A stretch of 64,000 bases of DNA. Source: Mycobacterium heidelbergense. GTDB lineage: Bacteria > Actinomycetota > Actinomycetes > Mycobacteriales > Mycobacteriaceae. The translations under genes and the position numbers were made by a program. Shown here piece by piece: positions 1-7,880 of the stretch (positions are counted from its first letter, which is position 1; every line of letters begins with the position of its first letter). The notes beneath the pieces were generated by a model. The model was not told where the DNA came from. It saw only the letters and a program-made list of their open reading frames with translations, and did not search any database. Location of the stretch: assembly GCF_010730745.1 (NCBI RefSeq), contig NZ_AP022615.1, forward strand, positions 4,092,001 to 4,156,000, in the 5' to 3' direction.

Positions 1-189
1 CGGGGCCAGCTCGGCAAATTGTTCGCGCTGCGCCACTACGGGCCGGAGAACGTCGCCAACGCGATCTTGTCGTCGGTCAAGAAGATGAAGCCGATCCGCC
101 CCGTCGCGCCGGAGGCGTACGCGTTCTACGGCATTTCCCGGATCGCGCCGCAGGCGCTGCGCAGCACCGCGCGGTTCAAGGTGATCTAA
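1..189 (+). CDS. ephD: C-terminal end of EphD-like short-chain dehydrogenase (partial)
   Basis: An open frame enters from the left edge and ends in TAA at 187-189, leaving 62 C-terminal residues. The tail (…PIRPVAPEAYAFYGIS…) agrees with my memory of the end of mycobacterial EphD, a protein with an alpha/beta-hydrolase (epoxide hydrolase) domain fused to a short-chain dehydrogenase domain. Its position just beyond pepB matches Rv2214c in M. tuberculosis. No catalytic motif lies in the visible part, so the call rests on tail similarity and synteny. It converges on the next gene, with a 4-bp overlap of stop codons. Confidence 0.6.
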   Translation, partial: RGQLGKLFALRHYGPENVANAILSSVKKMKPIRPVAPEAYAFYGISRIAPQALRSTARFKVI

Positions 190-560
190 ACCGTCTGATC
201 TAGACCCGATCCAGTGCCCGCCGATCGCCGGACCAGCAGCGCGCCGCCGACCGCGACGACCCCGACGACCGCCAACGGGATGGTCCACATGCGCCGGCCG
301 CTGACCGCCGACTGGCATTGCGCCACATAGTCGGTGTGCGGGAGGACTTGGTTCAGGATCGGAATGTTCGCACCGTTCTTGTCGTTGGCGCTTCGCGCGG
401 CGGACAAATCGGCGGCAACCCCGTTGCCGCACGAGATCGAATTGCCGTTGGGGTCCGATACGGAAACCGGTACCAACAAGCCGATGACGCCGGCCAGCAA
501 AAGCGCGGCACCCACCGCGATGATCAACCGTCGCGCAGTCACTATTCGTCTCCCGTCCAA
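186..560 (-). CDS. Small two-helix membrane protein, unknown function
   Basis: A protein of 124 residues starting at TTG (560) or, 18 bases later, GTG (542). Two hydrophobic stretches, near residues 11-33 (LIIAVGAALLLAGVIGLLVP) and 93-108, flank a polar segment of about 55 residues with two cysteines (C44, C82) that could form an extracytoplasmic disulfide. Residues after the second helix are basic (VRRS), suggesting both ends face the cytoplasm. I do not recognise the family. It lies downstream of pepB on the same strand, but a strong hairpin at 636-695 separates them, so it is probably transcribed on its own. Confidence 0.6.
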   Translation of the reverse strand: MDGRRIVTARRLIIAVGAALLLAGVIGLLVPVSVSDPNGNSISCGNGVAADLSAARSANDKNGANIPILNQVLPHTDYVAQCQSAVSGRRMWTIPLAVVGVVAVGGALLVRRSAGTGSGLDQTV

Positions 561-635
561 CGTCGGTCTGGTACAGGCTTAATAACCACTGGCCGCGAAA
601 CCTAAACCGACGGTCGCCGGCAGCCGCCTCGGGTC

Positions 636-695
636 GCCGAGCGTCACGCCAGCGTGGCGTTCGGCGAGCGGCGTCACGCTGGCGTGACGCTCGGC
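636..695. terminator. Long inverted repeat behind pepB
   Basis: Two perfect 21-base arms (636-656 and 675-695, GCCGAGCGTCACGCCAGCGT...) face each other across an 18-base loop; each arm also contains a smaller self-complementary core (CACGCCAGCGTG type). It lies 50 bases past the pepB stop and there is no long T run. A sister element with the same GAGCGTCACGCCAGCGTG core lies at 27899-27960, also beyond gene ends, so this looks like a recurring mycobacterial terminator-like family. Confidence 0.6.
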
Positions 696-744
696 GAGTG
701 GGGAACGCGTGACGCCAGGTGAGGGGGAGGCGAGGCGGGGGAAG

Positions 745-2301
745 CTAGCCGTTGTCGGCGATGTCTTCCAGCACGGCGAACATGGTCCGGGTGGGGACGC
801 CGCTGGCGCCCTTGGGCGTGTATCCCCACGCGCCGCCGGTGTTATAGGCCGGGCCCGCGACGTCGATGTGCGCCCAGCTCACGCCGTCGGCGACGAACTC
901 GCGCAGGAACACCCCGGCCACCAGCATGCCGGCGTAGCGCTGGCCGCTGACGTTGGCCAGGTCGGCCACCGTGGACTTCAGGTCGTCCTTGAGCTCGTCG
1001 GGCAGCGGCATCGGCCAGCCGTTCTCGCCCACCCGCTGCGAGATCGCCGCGACCCGGTCGCGGAACTCGTCGCTGCCCATCACCCCGGGGATGCGGGCGC
1101 CCAGCGCCACCGTCTGCGCGCCGGTCAGCGTGGACGTCTCGATCAGATAGTCCGGGTGGTCCTCGCACGCCCGGACGATGGCGTCGGCCAGGATGAGCCT
1201 GCCCTCGGCGTCGGTGTTGAGCACCTCGACCGTGGTGCCGCCGTACTGCGTCAGCACGTCGCCCGGGCGCTGCGCGGTGGCCGACGGCATGTTCTCGGCC
1301 ATCGGCACGGTGGCGATCACGTCGAGGGGCAGCTGCAGCCGCGCGGCCAGCACCACGGTCGCGATCACCGCGGCGGCGCCACCCATATCGGAGGTCATGT
1401 AGTGCATCGAGGCGGCCGGCTTGATCGAGATGCCGCCGGTGTCGAACGTGACGCCCTTGCCGACCAGCGCAACTCGCTTCGCCTGCTTGGGCCTCTTGGC
1501 CAGCTTCGAACCGCGATGGATCAGCCGAACCAACCGAGGCGGGCGCGACGAGCCCTGGCCGACGCCGATCACCCCGCCGTAGCCGGCCTTCTGCAGCGCC
1601 TTGTCGTCCAGCACCTCCACCTCGAGGCCGGTGGATTCACCCAAAGCCTTTGCGCGCCTAGCAAATTCGGCGGGAAACAGGTGGCTGGGCGGGGTGTTGA
1701 CCAGGTCGCGGGCCGTGGCCACCGCGGTCGCCACGGCCGCCCCGTGGCCGGCCTGCTTCTTGGCGTCCTTCGAGGTGGCCAGCACCGTGATCTTGTGCAG
1801 CCCTTTGTCTTTCGGCGCCGTCCTGTCGGTGCGAAAGGCGGTGAACCGGTAGCCGCCCAGGATCAGGCCCTCCACGACGGCCGAGGCGATGTCGTCACCC
1901 GGTAGTTCGGCCAGGGTGGTGATCAGCGCCTCGGCGCCGTTCAGCGAGCGCGCCGCCACGCCGGCGGCGCGACGGACGGTGTCGGCGGGCCACTCCGATC
2001 GCGGCTTGCCCAGGCCGATCGTCGCGACGCTGGCCACCGGCAGCGACGGGATCACCAGCCGGTGCACCTGTTCGCTGCCGCCGGTGGCCGCCAGCGCCCG
2101 CAGGCCGGCCTCGATCTCGGCGACGGCTTCGGGAGGCAGAAACGGCCCGGCCGCGGCGACAACCGCGCCAGGCGTGTCCTCGTCGCCGGTCGATACGACC
2201 GGCACCAGCAATACCGCGGAACCCGCGCCGCGCTTCGGCAGCGACGCGGCGACCTGGACGGATGGGATGGCGGGGGCTTGATAAGCCGGTTCGGTGGTCA
2301 C
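745..2301 (-). CDS. pepB: Leucyl aminopeptidase (M17) PepB
   Basis: Cytosolic leucine aminopeptidase of the M17 family, a two-metal hexameric exopeptidase releasing N-terminal residues from peptides. The C-terminal half carries the family signature NTDAEGRL plus the metal-binding stretch GKGVTFDTGGISIKP and the MTSDMGGAA loop. The GTG at 2301 (VTTEPAYQ…) is chosen because it aligns with the M. tuberculosis start (MTTEP…); 23 further upstream codons are open but GC-rich and unlike the family. That gives 518 residues, about the usual length. It is divergent from gcvT across 113 bases. Confidence 0.95.
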   Translation of the reverse strand: MTTEPAYQAPAIPSVQVAASLPKRGAGSAVLLVPVVSTGDEDTPGAVVAAAGPFLPPEAVAEIEAGLRALAATGGSEQVHRLVIPSLPVASVATIGLGKPRSEWPADTVRRAAGVAARSLNGAEALITTLAELPGDDIASAVVEGLILGGYRFTAFRTDRTAPKDKGLHKITVLATSKDAKKQAGHGAAVATAVATARDLVNTPPSHLFPAEFARRAKALGESTGLEVEVLDDKALQKAGYGGVIGVGQGSSRPPRLVRLIHRGSKLAKRPKQAKRVALVGKGVTFDTGGISIKPAASMHYMTSDMGGAAAVIATVVLAARLQLPLDVIATVPMAENMPSATAQRPGDVLTQYGGTTVEVLNTDAEGRLILADAIVRACEDHPDYLIETSTLTGAQTVALGARIPGVMGSDEFRDRVAAISQRVGENGWPMPLPDELKDDLKSTVADLANVSGQRYAGMLVAGVFLREFVADGVSWAHIDVAGPAYNTGGAWGYTPKGASGVPTRTMFAVLEDIADNG

Positions 2302-2414
2302 GGCCAACCACCCTAAATCACCGGCGGCGGGGCCGGGCCCGCCAGCGTCCCCGCGGCGCGGACCGGACACCTCCCCAAGTGCGCCGGCGGCCGCGCCGAT
2401 TAGGGTGGGGCGTC

Positions 2415-3524
2415 GTGACCGATGGGCTGTTGCACGGACCGCTGGAAGAACGCCATCGCGAGCTTGGCGCGAGCTTCGCCGAATTCGGCGGCTGGCTGAT
2501 GCCGGTGTCCTACGCCGGAACCGTCAGCGAGCACAACGCCACCCGCACCGCGGTCGGCCTGTTCGACGTCAGCCACCTCGGCAAGGCGCTGGTCCGCGGG
2601 CCGGGCGCCGCGCGCTTCATCAACTCCGCGCTCACCAACGACCTGGGCCGCATAGGCCCCGGCAAGGCCCAATACACGCTGTGCTGCACCGAATCCGGCG
2701 GCGTCATCGACGACCTGATCGCCTACTACGTCGACGACGACGAGATCTTCCTGGTGCCCAACGCCGCCAACACCGCCGCCGTGGTCGACGCGCTCAAGGC
2801 GGCCGCTGAGGCCGGTTTGGGGGCCGGCCTGACGATCACCAACGAGCATCGCTCCTATGCGGTGCTGGCCGTGCAGGGCCCACGGTCGGCCGACGTGCTC
2901 GACGCGCTGGGCCTGCCGACCGGCATGGATTACATGGGCTACGCCGACGCCGTGTACTCGGGGGTGCCGGTGCGGGTGTGCCGCACCGGATACACCGGCG
3001 AGCACGGCTACGAACTGCTGCCGCCGTGGGACTCCGCGGGCGTGGTGTTCGACGCGCTGCACAAGGCGGTCTCAGGCGCCGGCGGGCAGCCGGCCGGCCT
3101 GGGCGCCCGCGACACGCTGCGCACCGAGATGGGCTATCCGCTGCACGGGCAAGAACTTTCGGTCGACATCTCGCCGCTGCAGGCCGGATGCGGCTGGGCG
3201 GTCGGCTGGAAGAAGGACGCGTTCTTCGGCCGCGACGCGCTGCTGGCCGAAAAGGAGGCCGGGCCGCGGCGGCTGCTGCGGGGCCTGCGGATGGTCGGCC
3301 GCGGCGTGCTACGGCCCGGCCTGACGGTGCTGGCCGGGGACACGCCCGTCGGGGTCACCACCTCGGGAACGTTCTCCCCGACACTGCAGGTCGGCATCGC
3401 GTTGGCGTTGATCGACACCGGCGCGGAAATCGACGACGGGCAGCGCGTCACCGTCGACGTCCGCGGCCGCGCGGCCGAGTGCGACGTCGTGCGCCCGCCG
3501 TTCGTCACCCTGAAAACGCGTTAG
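2415..3524 (+). CDS. gcvT: Glycine cleavage system T protein (aminomethyltransferase)
   Basis: GcvT transfers the methylene group from the aminomethyl-lipoyl H protein to tetrahydrofolate, releasing ammonia. The GTG start (2415) gives 369 residues beginning VTDGLLHGPLEERH; the N-terminal GCV_T folate-binding domain includes FGGWLMPVSYAG and GLFDVSHLGK, and the C-terminal barrel domain (about residues 280-365) follows. An open frame continues upstream but lacks family similarity. Other glycine cleavage genes are not adjacent, as in M. tuberculosis (Rv2211c). No glycine riboswitch is evident in the short 5' gap. The next gene, ilvE, starts 53 bases downstream on the same strand. Confidence 0.93.
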   Translation: MTDGLLHGPLEERHRELGASFAEFGGWLMPVSYAGTVSEHNATRTAVGLFDVSHLGKALVRGPGAARFINSALTNDLGRIGPGKAQYTLCCTESGGVIDDLIAYYVDDDEIFLVPNAANTAAVVDALKAAAEAGLGAGLTITNEHRSYAVLAVQGPRSADVLDALGLPTGMDYMGYADAVYSGVPVRVCRTGYTGEHGYELLPPWDSAGVVFDALHKAVSGAGGQPAGLGARDTLRTEMGYPLHGQELSVDISPLQAGCGWAVGWKKDAFFGRDALLAEKEAGPRRLLRGLRMVGRGVLRPGLTVLAGDTPVGVTTSGTFSPTLQVGIALALIDTGAEIDDGQRVTVDVRGRAAECDVVRPPFVTLKTR

Positions 3525-3577
3525 CCGACCGTCCACGTGGCAAAAACCCGGTGGCGCGCGGATATACAATCGGCCCC

Positions 3578-4684
3578 ATGACCAGCGGCTCACTCGAGTT
3601 CACGGTGATGCGCGCGTCCAGTCCCGCGACCGACACCGAACGTGAATCAATCCTGGCCGAACCGGGTTTCGGCAAATACTTCACCGACCACATGGTGTCG
3701 ATCGACTACGCCGAGGGCCGGGGCTGGCACAACGCGCGGGTCATTCCGTACGGCCCGATCGAGCTGGACCCGTCGGCGATCGTGCTGCACTACGCGCAGG
3801 AAGTCTTCGAAGGTCTCAAGGCCTACCGCTGGGCGGACGGCTCCATCGTGTCGTTTCGCGCCGAGGCCAACGCGGCCAGGCTGCGGTCGTCGGCGCGGCG
3901 GCTCGCGATTCCCGAACTGCCCGAAAGCCTGTTCATCGAATCCCTGTGCCAGCTCATCGCCGTCGACAACGCCTGGGTGCCGCGGGCCGGGGGCGAAGAC
4001 GCGCTGTATCTGCGGCCGTTCGTCTTCGCCACCGAATCGGGACTGGGCGTGCGTCCGGCCAAGCAGTACCGCTACCTGCTGATCGCCTCGCCCGCCGGCG
4101 CGTACTTCAAGGGCGGCATCAGCCCCGTCACCGTGTGGGTGTCGACGGAGTACGTGCGGGCCAGCCCGGGCGGCACCGGCGCGGCCAAGTTCGGCGGCAA
4201 CTACGCGGCGTCGCTGCTGGCTCAGGCCCAGGCCGCCGAAAACGGTTGCGACCAGGTGGTGTGGCTGGACGCCGTCGAACGCCGCTTCATCGAAGAGATG
4301 GGGGGGATGAACCTGTTCTTCGTGCTCGGCAGCGGCGGATCGGCGCGGCTGGTCACCCCCGAGCTGTCCGGCTCGCTGCTCCCGGGTATCACGCGGGATT
4401 CGTTGCTGCAGTTGGCCATTGATGCCGGGTTCTCCGTCGAGGAACGCAGGATCGACATCGACGAGTGGCAGAAGAAGGCCGCCGCGGGCGAGATCACCGA
4501 GGTGTTCGCGTGCGGCACCGCCGCCGTCATCACCCCCGTGTCGCGGGTGAAGTACGGCGACACCGAGTTCACCATCGCCGACGGGCAACCGGGCGAGGTG
4601 ACGATGGCGCTGCGCGACACGCTGACGGGGATCCAGCGGGGCACCTTCGCCGACACCCACGGCTGGATGGCCCGGCTGGGCTGA
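3578..4684 (+). CDS. ilvE: Branched-chain amino-acid aminotransferase
   Basis: PLP-dependent fold-IV transaminase for the last step of leucine, isoleucine and valine synthesis (and methionine regeneration in mycobacteria). The ATG at 3578 gives exactly 368 residues, the M. tuberculosis length. The PLP lysine is K204 in GAAKFGGNYAAS, and the EEMGGMNLFFV and FACGTAAVITPV stretches are family hallmarks. It probably shares a transcript with gcvT (53-base gap) and ends at a 56-base perfect palindrome. Confidence 0.95.
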   Translation: MTSGSLEFTVMRASSPATDTERESILAEPGFGKYFTDHMVSIDYAEGRGWHNARVIPYGPIELDPSAIVLHYAQEVFEGLKAYRWADGSIVSFRAEANAARLRSSARRLAIPELPESLFIESLCQLIAVDNAWVPRAGGEDALYLRPFVFATESGLGVRPAKQYRYLLIASPAGAYFKGGISPVTVWVSTEYVRASPGGTGAAKFGGNYAASLLAQAQAAENGCDQVVWLDAVERRFIEEMGGMNLFFVLGSGGSARLVTPELSGSLLPGITRDSLLQLAIDAGFSVEERRIDIDEWQKKAAAGEITEVFACGTAAVITPVSRVKYGDTEFTIADGQPGEVTMALRDTLTGIQRGTFADTHGWMARLG

Positions 4685-4694
4685 GCCGCCCCGC

Positions 4695-4750
4695 GAGCAG
4701 ACAGAGAATCGCCCATTTTCGCGCGAAAATGGGCGATTCTCTGTCTGCTC
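4695..4750. terminator. 56-bp perfect palindrome, bidirectional terminator
   Basis: Two 28-base arms without mismatch or loop begin GAGCAGACAGAGAATCGCCC. The element sits exactly between the convergent ends of ilvE and cobS, overlapping the cobS stop codon by two bases. The GAGCAGAC… arm recurs at 11295-11354. The arrangement resembles the TRIT class of intrinsic terminators described in M. tuberculosis (from memory). Confidence 0.75.
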
Positions 4751-5486
4751 AGCCGTGGAGTCCGGCGAGCGTCACCGCGGCCACCGTCGTCGTCAGCTCG
4801 ATCGCGGCGCCCAGCACGTCGCCGCTGACGCCGCCGAACCGGCGCACGCAGTGTGCCACCAGCGCCGCGCCGCAGCCCACCGCGACCAGGACCGCCACCG
4901 GCCCCTGCCACGGCCGGGCACCCGCCAGCGCCGACACCGCGAGCAGCACCGCCACCCAGGCGGCCACCACCGGCGCGGGCTGGGTCCCGGCGACCCGGGC
5001 GCCCAACGCGCTGCCCTCGGCCGCCGGCACCGACCGGCGGCACGCCAGCACCGCGGCGACCCGGCCGGCCAGGACCGCCACGAGGATCCCCGCCGGTCGC
5101 AGCGCCGAGAAGGCCAGCCCCTGCAACAGGATCACCAGCACGACGGCGGCCACACCGAACGGACCGGTCGACCCGTCGCGCATCACCGCCAGCGCGCGTC
5201 GCGGCGGGCCGTAGCAGCCCAGCCCGTCGGCGGTGTCGGCGACGCCGTCGATGTGCAGCCCGCGGGTCGCGAGCAGCAGCGCCGCCACGGCCAGCAGCCC
5301 GGGCAGCGGGCTGGCCGGGCCGAAAGCCCATGCGCCGCAACACGTGACGGTCGCGGCCAGGGCGCCCAGCGCCGCGCCGACCACCGGAAGGGCGGTCATG
5401 GCTCCGCGGCCCATCGGCGCGCCGGCGGACCGGGGGAGGGGCAGCACCGTCCCGAACACGAAAGCCGTTGCCAGAGAGCGCATCAC
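4749..5486 (-). CDS. cobS: Adenosylcobinamide-GDP ribazoletransferase (cobalamin synthase)
   Basis: Integral membrane CobS/CobV joins adenosylcobinamide-GDP to alpha-ribazole, the last assembly step of cobalamin. The GTG at 5486, overlapping the cobT stop as GTGA, gives 245 residues (VMRSLATAF…); the ATG three bases later is an alternative. The catalytic motif HIDGVADTADG with a nearby GSTGPFG stretch is present, and several hydrophobic helices follow. Upstream in-frame codons are arginine- and glycine-rich shadow sequence. Translational coupling to cobT and cobU is likely. Confidence 0.93.
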   Translation of the reverse strand: MMRSLATAFVFGTVLPLPRSAGAPMGRGAMTALPVVGAALGALAATVTCCGAWAFGPASPLPGLLAVAALLLATRGLHIDGVADTADGLGCYGPPRRALAVMRDGSTGPFGVAAVVLVILLQGLAFSALRPAGILVAVLAGRVAAVLACRRSVPAAEGSALGARVAGTQPAPVVAAWVAVLLAVSALAGARPWQGPVAVLVAVGCGAALVAHCVRRFGGVSGDVLGAAIELTTTVAAVTLAGLHG

Positions 5487-6526
5487 GGAGCAGGCCCGGC
5501 CACGCCGGCCTCGGTGAAGGTCGCCATCGACGACAGCGCGGACACCGCCGCGCGCAGCACCGGCAGCGCCACCGCGGCGCCCGTTCCCTCGCCCAGCCGC
5601 ATCCGCAGGTCCAGGATCGGGTCCAACTCGAGCGCCGCCAGGGCCAGCGCGTGGCCCGGCTCGGTGGACCGGTGGCCGGCCTGCCACCAGTGCCGGGCGC
5701 CGGGCGCCAGGCGCTCGGCGACCACCGCGGCGGCCGTCACCGCCATGCCGTCGAGCAGCAACGGGGTGTGCCGCACCGCGGCCTGCGCGCAAAAGCCCGC
5801 CATCGCGGCCAGATCCGCGCCGCCGCAGCAGCGCAGCAGCCCGACGGGGTCGTGCGACACGGGCCGGGCCCGAAACAGGGCGTCACGCACCGCGGCCGTC
5901 TTGCGTGCCCATCCCGCGTCGTCGATCCCGGTCCCGAAGCCCACCACCGCGACCGGCTCGGCGTTGGTCAGCGCCGCCACCAAAACCGTTGCAGGCGTGG
6001 TGTTTCCGATCCCCATGTCGCCCGCGATGAGCAGGTCGGCGCCGGCGTCGACCTCCTCGTCGGCGATGGCCCGGCCCGCGGCGATCGCGGCGACGGTCTC
6101 GTCGTGGGTCAACGCGTCCCGCACCGTGATGTCGCCGCTGCCGCGCCGCACCTTGTGCGCGCCGATCCGCTCCGAGGCCGCCCCGGCGTCCACAGATAAA
6201 TCCGCGATCCGCACCGTTGCCCCGGCGACGTCGGCCAGCGCGTTGATCGCCGCCCCGCCCGCGTCGATATTGGCCACCATCTGGGCGGTCACCTCCGGCG
6301 GGTACGCCGACACCCCCGACCGCGCGACGCCGTGGTCGCCCGCGAAGACCACCACCCGGGCGCGCTGGAATTGCCTTGGCGGACAACGCCCCTGGCACGA
6401 CGCGACCCACACCGACAGGTCCTCGAGGCGGCCCAGGGCGCCGCGCGGCTTGGTCAGGGTGTCCTGGCGGGCGCGGGCGGCCGCTGCGGCGCCCGCGTCG
6501 GGCGGCGACACTGGCGCGAATTCCAT
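5483..6526 (-). CDS. cobT: Nicotinate-nucleotide-dimethylbenzimidazole phosphoribosyltransferase
   Basis: CobT makes alpha-ribazole phosphate, the activated lower ligand of cobalamin. The ATG at 6526 (MEFAPVSPPDAG) yields 347 residues, normal for the family. VVVFAGDHGVARSGVSAYP, GMAVTAAA and GDMGIGNTT are conserved CobT stretches around the active site, and a catalytic glutamate is expected near the C-terminus. Its start overlaps the cobU stop by one base and its stop overlaps the cobS start, so the three genes form a tight operon. Confidence 0.93.
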   Translation of the reverse strand: MEFAPVSPPDAGAAAAARARQDTLTKPRGALGRLEDLSVWVASCQGRCPPRQFQRARVVVFAGDHGVARSGVSAYPPEVTAQMVANIDAGGAAINALADVAGATVRIADLSVDAGAASERIGAHKVRRGSGDITVRDALTHDETVAAIAAGRAIADEEVDAGADLLIAGDMGIGNTTPATVLVAALTNAEPVAVVGFGTGIDDAGWARKTAAVRDALFRARPVSHDPVGLLRCCGGADLAAMAGFCAQAAVRHTPLLLDGMAVTAAAVVAERLAPGARHWWQAGHRSTEPGHALALAALELDPILDLRMRLGEGTGAAVALPVLRAAVSALSSMATFTEAGVAGPAP

Positions 6527-7062
6527 CAGGTTCCCGGCGGCTTGATCGGCATGGCCTGCCCGGCGACCACCAGCACCACCCGGTCGCACAACGCGGCGAC
6601 CCGCTGGTTGAGGTCGCCCAATTCGTCGGCGAACCGGCGTCCGGACGTGGTCGCCGGCACCACGGTCAGCCCCACCTCCGGGCTGACCAGCACCAGCGTG
6701 GAACCGAATGCGCCCACCGCGGCCAGCAATTCGTCAACCGGGGCCGCCACCGACCCGTCGTCCCACGCGTGGTTTCGGTCCAGCGTGCCGGTCAGCCAGC
6801 CGCCGAGGTCGTCGACGAGCGTCGGGGTGTCCGGCGCCTGCCGCAATTGCGTTGCGACGTCGCCGGTTTCGACCGTGGACCACTGCGCGGGCCGGCGATC
6901 GCGGTGCCGCGCGACCCGCTCCGCCCAGGCCGCATCGCCGTGGCCGGCCGGCCCCGGGGCGAGGTAGCGGACCGGCGCGCCCGGTGGCAGGGTTTCGGCG
7001 ATGGCCCCCTCCGCCCACCGGGACTTGCCCGACCTGATCCCGCCGAGCACCAGAGTGCGCAC
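6526..7062 (-). CDS. cobU: Adenosylcobinamide kinase / guanylyltransferase
   Basis: CobU phosphorylates adenosylcobinamide and adds GMP, preparing the substrate of CobS. The P-loop GGIRSGKS lies at residues 6-13 from the GTG at 7062; a TTG nine bases upstream is also possible. Further family stretches are YLAPGPAG, VETGD and DDLGGWLTG. About 178 residues is typical. In M. tuberculosis the cobU homologue is elsewhere (Rv0254c, from memory), so its place at the head of a cobU-cobT-cobS operon differs from that genome. No cobalamin riboswitch is visible in the 27 bases to the next gene. Confidence 0.88.
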   Translation of the reverse strand: MRTLVLGGIRSGKSRWAEGAIAETLPPGAPVRYLAPGPAGHGDAAWAERVARHRDRRPAQWSTVETGDVATQLRQAPDTPTLVDDLGGWLTGTLDRNHAWDDGSVAAPVDELLAAVGAFGSTLVLVSPEVGLTVVPATTSGRRFADELGDLNQRVAALCDRVVLVVAGQAMPIKPPGT

Positions 7063-7089
7063 TGGAGTCAAACGGCTTTCGGACGCCGC

Positions 7090-7761
7090 TCAATCAACAC
7101 TGCCGCCGCGCTCGACCTGGGGCCGCGGTGCCCGCATCCGGCGCATTTGGGAAGCCCGGCCCGCCGCGTAAATGCCCAGTTTCCAACGGCTTTCGACGTG
7201 ATCCGGGAACTTCGCGTCGACCAGCCTGCTCACCTTGCGGCCCAGGATGAGCCCGTCGACGCCCATCACCAACATCAGCACCAGCATCACCGGGGAGGCA
7301 TAAAGCTGGACCTGCGGGAGGGCGAACATGCCGAACAGCAGGGCCAGGGTCGCCGGCATGAACAGGCCCAGGACGTTGCGCCGGGAGTCCACCACGTCGC
7401 GCACGTAGCGCCGCACCGGCCCCTGATCGCGCGGCAGCAGGTATGCCTCTTCGCCGGCCATCATGCGTTCCCGGCGATCGGTCATCCGGGCGCGGCCGGC
7501 GGCTTTCTGGGCCCTGCGCTCGTCGCGGCTGAGCTTGGGGCCGGCCAGCGATTTGCGCCGGGCCCGCGCCTCGGATGCGGTCATGGGCGCCGGCGCGACC
7601 GGGCCCTTTTTCGCGTAGCGCCCGGCCTCGCTGCGCTTGCGCGTGGGCCGACCCTTGGGGCCGGTCCGCCCGGACCCGGGAGCCTGGGTGTCCACCGTGG
7701 CCCCGTCGCGGGCGCCGTCGAGGTCGTCGTCATGGCCCTTCTTGCGGCCCATCAGCTTCAC
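7090..7761 (-). CDS. DUF3043 membrane protein (Rv2206-like)
   Basis: Start GTG at 7761 (VKLMGRKKG…), chosen to match the M. tuberculosis homologue. The first 130 residues are very basic and disordered (KGRPTRKRSEAGRYAKKG), followed by the DUF3043 core with LLPRDQGPVRRYVRDVVDSRRN and two hydrophobic helices near residues 140-185 (LFMPATLALLFGMF and VMLVLMLVMGVDGL). The C-terminal end is again basic. Function is unknown; the basic tail could bind nucleic acid or acidic lipids. It is upstream of the cob genes on the same strand, with a 27-base gap, so co-transcription is possible. Confidence 0.85.
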   Translation of the reverse strand: MKLMGRKKGHDDDLDGARDGATVDTQAPGSGRTGPKGRPTRKRSEAGRYAKKGPVAPAPMTASEARARRKSLAGPKLSRDERRAQKAAGRARMTDRRERMMAGEEAYLLPRDQGPVRRYVRDVVDSRRNVLGLFMPATLALLFGMFALPQVQLYASPVMLVLMLVMGVDGLILGRKVSRLVDAKFPDHVESRWKLGIYAAGRASQMRRMRAPRPQVERGGSVD

Positions 7762-7880
7762 AGTGGCCAGGTTACTTCGCCGGTGGGCCACCCCGTAATG
7801 CGCCCGGAACACGGCGTTATTGGGCATGCGCCAGCGCATCGCTTGGCCCTACGCTTGACTGTGATGAATGGCGACCTTTG

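Noticed and set aside
709..1905. Long plus-strand open frame of 398 codons
   Set aside because: It is the antisense of pepB, with His/Arg/Gly-rich composition typical of shadow frames in GC-rich DNA.
2302..2414. Glycine riboswitch upstream of gcvT
   Set aside because: The gap is 113 bases, is shared with the pepB start, and shows no tandem aptamer pattern.
6990..7089. Cobalamin riboswitch before the cob genes
   Set aside because: Only 27 bases separate cobU from the upstream gene, and no conserved B12-box-like sequence or long leader is visible.
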